Positions 1 through 5,330 of a DNA stretch of 5,330 nt are shown piece after piece (positions within the stretch are counted from its first letter, which is position 1; the number at the start of each line of letters is the position of its first letter). Origin of the DNA: Candidatus Zixiibacteriota bacterium (GTDB taxonomy: Bacteria > Zixibacteria > MSB-5A5 > GN15 > PGXB01); contig JAAERC010001240.1 of assembly GCA_024230695.1 (NCBI GenBank), positions 1-5,330 on the forward strand, written 5' to 3'. The notes under the pieces are model-generated. The model did no database searches and was not told the DNA's origin. It saw only the letters and a list, made by a program, of their open reading frames with translations. Position numbers and translations under genes: made by a program.

Positions 1-1485
1 AAGATATTTATGGATATTTGTTAAACTACTCACATCAGTAACGCTGAACTCGGGATTGGAATGACCGTCATGAGTACAATGCGCAGTATAATTATAAAAT
101 CCGACTCCATCATTAATAGAGCCAATAATATCGTCAACCGCTCCAAGCGCACTTGATGAAGGATGTAACCAGATATTGGGATTTATACTATGCGCGATGT
201 TGAAATAATTCTCACTTCCATAGTTGATCTGACCATTTCCGAATAATTCGGCGCTATTTGCATCATAACCAGAAACAAGGGTAACATCACCAAGATAACT
301 TGGGTCCGGCATTAAATACTGTTCATACTCCAGAGTTTTATCGATCTGAGGTTGAAGCTGGGCGGTAGTTTGTGCCGAAAAACGCCCATAATACATTTCC
401 GGTAAATAGTCACCGGTGAATTCGCAGAAGTGTAGATCAGTAACAAAGTTACCATTATATCCATCAAACGCGGGAATTTGCTGATCATCGCCAACCAAAA
501 GAACAAATGAAGGAGCAGGATCCTCAGCTGTTCCGGCATTATAAAGACTATTTATATAGTTTTTTATGGAAAAACTGGAGAAACCTATGACGTCGGTATA
601 AGCAACAACTACATCAAAGCCTTTTTTTGTTTTCCATTCAATAAATGGTTGGAGCTGACTTTCAAACATCCGATCAGACACAATTAAATATTTTATTGGA
701 TAGCTGGTAATATCTGAACGCGCCAAAGCTGACGAATTACTGGACGATGTACTGTAATTTATAATCTCTTGATAATTGGATTCAAAAAATGGTGAATAGT
801 GATTCTTGTGCATCAATGCCGTTTTATCCCAATCGGCGTTTTGATAACTAATACTGACAGTGAGGTTCTTACAAACAGTTATGCTATTTTCAACCGGGTT
901 GTATTTAAGAGGGGAAAATGATACAAGAGCCATATGTACCGAACGAAGCGTCCCTAGTATTTTTGTTTCAACCAGCGGCAATTGATAAAATTGGTCTGTT
1001 TGATAGAGTGAACGATTATATATAAATTGCTTTTCAGATGGTTCATCAGATTTAGACAACGGCGGCTGAACCGGCATAATCGGGACATCCAATCCTAACT
1101 CAGTTAAATTATAGGTCTCATATTCTACCGATACTATTTCGACCAGTAATTGGCAATCAAATGGAATTGAAATTATTTGATTTGCTTTGGGAAGAGATGG
1201 CTCGCCAGTTTTAAAGGACCTAGAAAAACCGGAAATAGTCGGTAATACAAAATCGCCTTCAATTGTTGTTACCGGAAGGAAATTAAGAGTGCCAATATCA
1301 AATTTGAGTGTGACCGATTCAATCTTATTGTCAAGCAATGTCACATTAGAGGGAGTATCACTGATCTTAATTGATTTCGGCTGATTCGCGCCCAAAGCCA
1401 AATTGTTATAGAATAAAACAATTATCAGACAAAACAGAAATATCTGATTTAAACCGTCACTTATTATTTTATTTTTATTAATCAT
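1..1485 (-). CDS. Secreted gingipain-family cysteine peptidase (C25), N-terminal 495 residues; continues beyond the window
   Basis: The frame is open without a stop from ATG 1485 to base 1, so the C-terminus lies outside the window. Residues 1-32 look like a signal peptide: Lys at 4 and 6, a hydrophobic run at 15-31, and cleavage near ALG/A at 32-33. Residues 33-255 resemble a C25 propeptide, including GEPSLPK (94-100). The caspase-like catalytic domain starts near 262 with YLIVSD (266-271), LLVGDD (329-334), a TDLHF strand (349-353), PEMYYGRFS (362-370), and NYTAHC (465-470) with the catalytic His at 469. By recalled RgpB numbering (His211, Cys244) the nucleophile Cys should fall near residue 502, about seven codons past the edge, so activity cannot be judged. 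Residue 470 is Cys where gingipains usually have Gly. An in-frame TAG at 1495-1497 makes ATG 1485 the first possible start, but no clear Shine-Dalgarno precedes it. The family assignment is firm; the substrate is unknown. Confidence 0.93.
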   Translation of the reverse strand, partial: MINKNKIISDGLNQIFLFCLIIVLFYNNLALGANQPKSIKISDTPSNVTLLDNKIESVTLKFDIGTLNFLPVTTIEGDFVLPTISGFSRSFKTGEPSLPKANQIISIPFDCQLLVEIVSVEYETYNLTELGLDVPIMPVQPPLSKSDEPSEKQFIYNRSLYQTDQFYQLPLVETKILGTLRSVHMALVSFSPLKYNPVENSITVCKNLTVSISYQNADWDKTALMHKNHYSPFFESNYQEIINYSTSSSNSSALARSDITSYPIKYLIVSDRMFESQLQPFIEWKTKKGFDVVVAYTDVIGFSSFSIKNYINSLYNAGTAEDPAPSFVLLVGDDQQIPAFDGYNGNFVTDLHFCEFTGDYLPEMYYGRFSAQTTAQLQPQIDKTLEYEQYLMPDPSYLGDVTLVSGYDANSAELFGNGQINYGSENYFNIAHSINPNIWLHPSSSALGAVDDIIGSINDGVGFYNYTAHCTHDGHSNPEFSVTDVSSLTNIHKYL

Positions 1486-1551
1486 TTGGCCAATCTAATA
1501 GTTGTAGCACAAATATATTTCATACAATCGCGAGACATGCAGACCTTTTTA

Positions 1552-1579
1552 AATATATGCATAATCTTCATTTAGTCAA
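1552..1579 (-). promoter_or_regulatory. Candidate sigma70-like promoter of the C25 peptidase gene
   Basis: On the minus strand TTGACT (1579-1574) and TATATT (1557-1552) are separated by 16 bases. Each hexamer matches the bacterial consensus at five of six positions. Transcription would begin near 1545, giving a leader of roughly 60 bases before ATG 1485. The -35 hexamer lies next to an imperfect inverted repeat (AGGC near 1609-1606, GCCT near 1584-1581) that could bind a regulator or be chance. In AT-rich DNA such matches arise often, and if the organism uses a Bacteroidetes-type sigma factor the consensus would differ. The placement between two genes on the same strand supports the call. Confidence 0.4.
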
Positions 1580-1699
1580 GGCTTTCAATATTTGCCCAAA
1601 AGGCCTAAACGACATAAAATAAAAATACTGTTATACATATTTCTATCAATAGATACGATTTTTCATCTTAAAAATTGGCGATTGAGACTATTAAAATTC

Positions 1700-1717
1700 A
1701 AAGCAATTATTCGCTTT
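1700..1717 (-). terminator. Weak terminator-like hairpin after the membrane protein gene
   Basis: Just after the TAA stop (1721-1719) the minus strand reads AAAGCGA, a four-base loop AATAA-type turn, then TTGCTTT. This forms a seven-pair stem with one G-U pair, followed by GAATTTT. The stem is mostly A-U and the T tract is short, so it may terminate poorly or only mark the 3' end of the message. On the plus strand the same sequence is followed by a run of six T, but no plus-strand gene is present to use it. Confidence 0.33.
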
Positions 1718-1718
1718 T

Positions 1719-2957
1719 TTAGAAAGTTTCGAAATATGTTTTATCGCTTTTTTCATTAGCATTTTCTGTCTCAGTCCCATGCCCAAATTCGCCGGTTTTA
1801 TTTAGCGTTATTTTATGACCTTTTTTGGCATTTTTATAATCATTGACCAGGCGGGAAACATCCAACCCATATTCGCTGGCTTGCCTATATTTTTTTATGT
1901 TATTTTGAAGAGTTTCATTCAGTGCATCGGGATCATCAATTGATATTTTATTTATCTTACGATTAGTCTCTTTTTTAATTTTGTCAAAAATATGCTCGAC
2001 ATCCCCAACAAAAAGAGAACCGGCAAAAGCCATAATTATAATAATTAGATCAATTGCTATGGCCAGAAGCAGTGCAAATATTGCCAGTTTATTCATCTCT
2101 AATAAATCATTTAGAACCAGCATAAAAGCCTGCTGACGATTAATGGATTTTTCAATATAATCAGCTTGATTAGGCGGCATAGGAACATCAACTGCGGAGG
2201 CTGTTAAAACTTCGACTTCATTAAGTGGAAAACCGACCCACGCAAAATTGGCAATCTCAACTTGACTACTGACTTCCAAATCACCGTTTAGTGCCATCGC
2301 CAGCGAATCTACAGATTCAATATAATTGTCAATAATTAATAGGTTTTTGTCAAGCTGAGCGAGATTTGTCTCAAGATAATTGGTTATTATTCCTCTACCT
2401 TTGCCCTGTCGATATTTTTCGCCCTGACTCTTTTCCCACGATTTAACAGTCGCCCTGGCACCATCGATAATTGTCTGAATATATTCATCCTGGCTTCCTT
2501 CATCAACAATTGTCGCCCAGCCATTCTCATTCTCTAATTCCAATAGTTTTTCGAGACGGGATACTTGATACCGACCTTTCATCGAGGCTTGTTTAGCTGT
2601 CTGACTATACTCGCCTAACGCAGTTTGCAGCGCTTGAGAGTATTGACCTCTTGTCTTATGAGCTCGGGTTGTTTCCTGCAAACCAGTATCAAAATTAACA
2701 AATGAAAAAAATATCGAAAAAGCGGCCGCAATCCCAAAGGCGGAAACATATGTTAACTTGTTGTCCCGCATCCGCATCAAAGACCAGGCAATACCCAAAA
2801 GAACGACCTGCAATCCTAACGAGCCAATAAAGGCGAGTTGCCGGTCAAGAAGAATAGTCATGCCGTTAAAAGTAGTAAAAAAGGATAATATCGATAATAG
2901 AAACGTTCCAAGATATATCATAAAAGTTGTAAGACTGGATAATCTGTTAGAAATCAT
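1719..2957 (-). CDS. Four-helix integral membrane protein with large helical periplasmic domain, function unknown
   Basis: This 412-residue protein matches no family I recognise. Hydrophobic segments lie at about 12-32, 41-62, 70-89 and 291-317. The basic loop RMRDNK (62-67) between the second and third segments should be cytoplasmic, which places the N-terminus inside, residues 90-285 in the periplasm, and the Lys-rich tail 320-412 in the cytoplasm. The periplasmic part is charged and probably helical (95-180 and 190-225), with a Pro-rich stretch VPMPPNQ (258-264) before the last helix. The tail has no HAMP, kinase, cyclase or methyl-accepting signature. A sensor-like or scaffold role is possible from topology only. 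The start is well supported: AAGGGG lies seven bases upstream and an in-frame TAA directly abuts the ATG. It lies between two secreted peptidase genes on the same strand, but a terminator separates it from the upstream one. That this is a real gene is near certain; its role is open. Confidence 0.9.
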   Translation of the reverse strand: MISNRLSSLTTFMIYLGTFLLSILSFFTTFNGMTILLDRQLAFIGSLGLQVVLLGIAWSLMRMRDNKLTYVSAFGIAAAFSIFFSFVNFDTGLQETTRAHKTRGQYSQALQTALGEYSQTAKQASMKGRYQVSRLEKLLELENENGWATIVDEGSQDEYIQTIIDGARATVKSWEKSQGEKYRQGKGRGIITNYLETNLAQLDKNLLIIDNYIESVDSLAMALNGDLEVSSQVEIANFAWVGFPLNEVEVLTASAVDVPMPPNQADYIEKSINRQQAFMLVLNDLLEMNKLAIFALLLAIAIDLIIIIMAFAGSLFVGDVEHIFDKIKKETNRKINKISIDDPDALNETLQNNIKKYRQASEYGLDVSRLVNDYKNAKKGHKITLNKTGEFGHGTETENANEKSDKTYFETF

Positions 2958-2958
2958 T

Positions 2959-3028
2959 TAGTTTCCCCTTCAAACTCAAATAATCGAGATTTTTAATCTA
3001 TATCTTATAAATATCGGCGGGGAAACTA
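2959..3028 (-). promoter_or_regulatory. Inverted repeat in the leader that would pair with the Shine-Dalgarno of the membrane protein gene
   Basis: The minus strand carries TAGTTTCCCC (3028-3019) and its exact complement GGGGAAACTA (2968-2959), separated by 50 bases. The second arm includes most of the Shine-Dalgarno AAGGGG (2970-2965) and ends one base before the start codon at 2957-2955. In RNA the 10-pair stem would hide the ribosome binding site. A smaller hairpin, AGATT-AAA-AATCT (2999-2987), sits in the loop. The stem can form only if transcription starts upstream of 3028. A weak alternative -10 (TATAAG, 3009-3004) would start inside the loop, in which case the repeat could be a DNA operator flanking the promoter, or chance. 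Confidence 0.45.
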
Positions 3029-3053
3029 GAAAAATTACTCATATAAACAACAA

Positions 3054-3078
3054 CAGGGCGGCCAATTTAACCGCCCTG
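3054..3078 (-). terminator. Intrinsic terminator of the M14 carboxypeptidase gene
   Basis: CAGGGCGG and CCGCCCTG form a perfect eight-pair stem (3078-3071 with 3061-3054) around a nine-base loop, seven of the pairs being G-C in otherwise AT-rich DNA. On the minus strand it is followed by the T-rich tail TTGTTGTTTATAT, and it begins 31 bases past the TAG stop at 3112-3110. There is no T tract on the other side, so it acts for minus-strand transcription. It should separate the carboxypeptidase message from the membrane protein gene downstream. Confidence 0.8.
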
Positions 3079-3109
3079 ATTAGGAAATACTTCAATAATA
3101 AATTTCTAA

Positions 3110-5278
3110 CTATAAACAATTCGGATCGGGGCCATCTTTATAAACAAAATTAACGAGATGTACAATATCAAGGATATCTATCGGTTCGATACCATTAACA
3201 TTACCGGCAATTATCGGATCAGGAGCAGGGCCATCTTTATATTTGTAGTTAATCAGAAAGACAATGTCTAAAATATTAATATCAACAACACCATCAACAT
3301 CACCGCAAACATAACCAAGAGTCGTATGAGTTGCCACCACCGGTGAATATTGACTCCATTGCAGATCGCCATCCTGGGCTCTGACTTTGTAGAAATAGTC
3401 GGTATCTTCTTGTTTATCAATAAAGGCGTAAGAAGTGTCGGCAATACTTGATGATACCAATGTTTCGGTACCAAATACAGTTACCATTTCTACATCATCA
3501 AAATAAATTCCCTCTTCCTGAATACCAGCGTCGGTACTATACCTAAGGGAAATATATATGGACTGACCCACATAGTCAGTCATATCAAACTCTGCCTCTA
3601 ACCAGCTGCCGGATTCTCCGGTAATGCCATTGCCGCGATTATTACCATTGGGATCGGTATCCGTGGTAATATTTCCGGCAATATTGGTCCATGAAACACC
3701 ATCTTGTGACACTGCAACATAGGCATAATCAAAATCATCTTCTATGCGATAATATGTCCAGAAACGGAAGATATCACCTTCTTTAATTGGAATTGGATTT
3801 TTAGTTGTAATAGAGCCATTATAATTGGGGGGCGTCGTTCCACAATAAAAACTGGAATATCCTGAGTGATACCTGGAATAACCAATACCATAGCCATCAA
3901 CATCAAAATTATCAAGGTTATCGCCCGGGTCAGTTATTTGTGAATAATCGGAATACTCATACAACTCGTAATTAACACCTTTATTAAAGGCATCGGGATG
4001 GGTCCAATCAATCTGATATGAGGATAGATCCACCGTATCGGCCAAAATCAGTGCCGGCGGTTTTGGTACCATTGCCTGCTCAACACTGTCAATAACCTCA
4101 ATTAAGAAAAGAGTCGAAAGGTAGTTCTCATCTACCAAGGGCTGTATCCTGTTTGTTTGTGGCCAGAAACGATCATCACTGGTTCCAACCTCAACAACAA
4201 AAGAGTATGTTTTACCTTTCAATGTTTGTTCACCATATTCCCAATCATCGGTGCCGCCATTAACCGGATAGAGCGAATTAATATAATTTGGCGTATAACC
4301 AGTAAAGGCACAGCCGGAATCCCCCAGCCCGATATATATATCCTCATCCTCAGTTAATGATACATTATAAGAAAAAGGCCAGAGATATAGATTTGAATAG
4401 GCATGATAATAAACTGATATTACAAATTCATGGGCAATTGATAAGTCGCGCATATTCTGAGTTTCCGGTTCGGACCATGCCGCGGTTCCTCGATAGGTCT
4501 CATCACTTCCATCAGGTGATGAACCGATATCGTCATATCCCCATTCGTATCCAAAATTTCTGTTAATATCAACTCCATAGGTACCATCACCATTGTTGCG
4601 ACGGTTCTTTCGCCACATACCACCACCACCGGGCGCTATTAATTCATTTTCATAATAACCATCCGGATTAACATTAAGAACAAACCATGTTTCGCGTTCA
4701 TCTACCAGGTTTTGAATATATGGATCACTTGAATATAAATCGGTTAATGAATCCATAACATTCAATAACACTAATGGCGTAATTACCTCACGAGCATGGA
4801 TGGCCGATGTAAATAATATTTCCGGTTCATCTTCATCAACGGCAGGGTTATCCGAAATTTTAATCGCCCACATCGTTCGCCCTTCAAGACTTTGCCCTAT
4901 ATCCACTTTAGATGTAATGGTTGGGTGATCGGCAACAATCTGATCAATTGCGGCATTGATTTCTGATAAAGTCAGATAACCGCCCATTGTCCGGGAGGGA
5001 TCAAATCTCGATATTACATATTTCTCAATATCATCAATAACAATTTCTGTCCGAAATCCAATTGCCTCCAATTCAATTAATTCATCCTTATTTGTAATAA
5101 TTTCAAAAGAATTGTTGTTTGTGGCAACCACATCCAAGTGCTGGGCATATAATTGATTCAATTGAGGTTTTGTGTCAATAAACACCTTGGCATGAATGTT
5201 GTTGTGGTTGGCTGTAAAAGCCAAAGTTGCAAATAGCATTAAAATAGACATTAATGCTACAAAGACCCGAAACGACAT
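3110..5278 (-). CDS. Secreted M14 zinc carboxypeptidase with MAM-like insert and C-terminal dockerin-like module
   Basis: The product (722 residues) should remove C-terminal residues from peptides outside the cytoplasm. Residues 1-23 or 1-30 form a signal peptide and 31-97 a short prosegment. The peptidase domain (98-395) has zinc ligands His161 and Glu164 in HARE and His292 in YYHAYS. Substrate-binding residues include an Arg in WRKNRR (222-227) and Asn239-Arg240 in VDINRNFGYEWG. Tyr337 and the catalytic Glu363 in SFVVEVG complete the site. NFGYEWG and ETYRGTAAWSEPETQ recall carboxypeptidase T. Asp344 occupies the position of Ile255 of carboxypeptidase A. Residues 405-445 and 603-652 look like two halves of one fibronectin-III-like domain, split by a MAM-like beta-sandwich (455-600, with GIYFDDVEMV) of the immune inhibitor A kind. 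Residues 658-721 form two dockerin-like repeats. All M14 catalytic residues are present, so activity is likely. The start has a GGAGG site five bases upstream. Confidence 0.96.
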   Translation of the reverse strand: MSFRVFVALMSILMLFATLAFTANHNNIHAKVFIDTKPQLNQLYAQHLDVVATNNNSFEIITNKDELIELEAIGFRTEIVIDDIEKYVISRFDPSRTMGGYLTLSEINAAIDQIVADHPTITSKVDIGQSLEGRTMWAIKISDNPAVDEDEPEILFTSAIHAREVITPLVLLNVMDSLTDLYSSDPYIQNLVDERETWFVLNVNPDGYYENELIAPGGGGMWRKNRRNNGDGTYGVDINRNFGYEWGYDDIGSSPDGSDETYRGTAAWSEPETQNMRDLSIAHEFVISVYYHAYSNLYLWPFSYNVSLTEDEDIYIGLGDSGCAFTGYTPNYINSLYPVNGGTDDWEYGEQTLKGKTYSFVVEVGTSDDRFWPQTNRIQPLVDENYLSTLFLIEVIDSVEQAMVPKPPALILADTVDLSSYQIDWTHPDAFNKGVNYELYEYSDYSQITDPGDNLDNFDVDGYGIGYSRYHSGYSSFYCGTTPPNYNGSITTKNPIPIKEGDIFRFWTYYRIEDDFDYAYVAVSQDGVSWTNIAGNITTDTDPNGNNRGNGITGESGSWLEAEFDMTDYVGQSIYISLRYSTDAGIQEEGIYFDDVEMVTVFGTETLVSSSIADTSYAFIDKQEDTDYFYKVRAQDGDLQWSQYSPVVATHTTLGYVCGDVDGVVDINILDIVFLINYKYKDGPAPDPIIAGNVNGIEPIDILDIVHLVNFVYKDGPDPNCL
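3118..3307 (-). repeat. Duplicated dockerin-like repeat coding region
   Basis: Residues 658-721 of the carboxypeptidase consist of two copies of one unit, ILDIVFLINYKYKDGP and ILDIVHLVNFVYKDGP, 33 residues apart. At DNA level a 14-base string, gggccatctttata, occurs identically at 3129-3142 and 3228-3241, exactly 99 bases apart, which shows an internal duplication still visible in the nucleotides. In dockerins such paired units bind calcium and dock to cohesin modules. Here the calcium loops are altered at loop positions 5-6 (Val-Val and Ile-Glu), and Cys658 and Cys721 bracket the module. No cohesin gene is visible in the window. Confidence 0.8.
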
Positions 5279-5283
5279 ATAGA

Positions 5284-5288
5284 CCTCC
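5284..5288 (-). promoter_or_regulatory. Shine-Dalgarno site of the M14 carboxypeptidase gene
   Basis: The minus strand reads GGAGG followed by TCTAT and the ATG at 5278-5276, a five-base spacing that fixes this start; the hydrophobic signal peptide begins directly after it. It shows that this organism uses canonical ribosome binding sites, unlike the C25 gene, which lacks one. The remaining bases up to 5330 contain no promoter I can support; the promoter probably lies past the window edge. Confidence 0.75.
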
Positions 5289-5330
5289 GCCTTAGTAAGA
5301 AATTACAGTAGCAGTAACACTTCCAATATA

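Noticed and set aside
312..539. 75-codon open frame on the minus strand with a hydrophobic start
   Set aside because: It is out of frame inside the C25 catalytic domain coding region, which is continuous and carries the conserved motifs.
1187..1384. 65-codon open frame on the plus strand
   Set aside because: It is antisense to the C25 propeptide coding region, which has recognisable family motifs; it has no ribosome binding site or domain.
1563..1612. Imperfect inverted repeat (TTTAGGC and GCC..CTAAA on the minus strand) considered as a terminator or riboswitch
   Set aside because: The arms pair only with a four-base bulge and a long loop, and it has no T tract or conserved core; it is more simply upstream promoter DNA.
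1630..1665. TATC/GATA palindrome and a second possible promoter (TTGATA-16-TATTTT) for the C25 gene
   Set aside because: The -10 matches only four of six bases and such patterns are common in this AT-rich gap; the promoter at 1552-1579 is better.
1719..2957. Methyl-accepting chemotaxis protein or histidine kinase identity for the membrane protein
   Set aside because: There is no HAMP linker, no conserved signalling hairpin, and no kinase motif in the cytoplasmic tail.
2758..2961. 67-codon open frame on the plus strand
   Set aside because: It lies wholly opposite the N-terminal coding part of the membrane protein, its translation is basic and resembles no protein, and the minus-strand frame is clearly real.
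4157..4629. Short frames on both strands within the carboxypeptidase gene
   Set aside because: They overlap the zinc-peptidase domain, whose frame holds all catalytic residues; composition is typical of shadow frames.
5279..5330. Possible promoter TTGGAA...TAATTT before the carboxypeptidase gene
   Set aside because: The hexamers match poorly, the spacing is 15, and the region is cut by the window edge.

Overview
The window is clearly AT-rich bacterial DNA in which all three recognisable protein genes lie on the minus strand. Reading in the direction of transcription (high to low coordinates), they are a secreted zinc carboxypeptidase with a C-terminal dockerin-like module (3110-5278), a four-helix membrane protein of unknown function (1719-2957), and the first 495 codons of a secreted gingipain-family cysteine peptidase (1-1485) that continues past the left edge.

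The organism is probably a Gram-negative member of the FCB superphylum or a nearby uncultured phylum. The basis is the combination of a C25 peptidase with its own propeptide, an M14 peptidase with an immune-inhibitor-A-like beta-sandwich, and a dockerin-like tail with the repeated word ILDIV..(I/V)N...YKDGP. In my experience tails of this kind are common in Zixibacteria-like genomes. This placement is inference; no rRNA or housekeeping gene is present to confirm it.

Layout: 5279-5330 holds the ribosome binding site of the carboxypeptidase and the start of an upstream region cut by the window edge. 2958-3109 holds a strong intrinsic terminator for the carboxypeptidase, followed by the leader of the membrane protein. 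In that leader a 10-bp inverted repeat would bury the Shine-Dalgarno sequence of the membrane protein. 1486-1718 holds a weak terminator-like hairpin after the membrane protein and a sigma70-like promoter for the C25 peptidase. The plus strand carries no convincing gene, and I see no tRNA, rRNA, CRISPR array or mobile element.

The strong terminator and the gaps of 152 and 233 bases suggest separate transcription units rather than one tight operon. Functionally, the two peptidases would act outside the cytoplasm on protein: an endopeptidase (C25) and a carboxypeptidase (M14) whose specificity-pocket residue is Asp, as in carboxypeptidase B. The membrane protein between them has a predicted helical periplasmic domain and a basic cytoplasmic tail. 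Its function is unknown, and it is the least explained item here.
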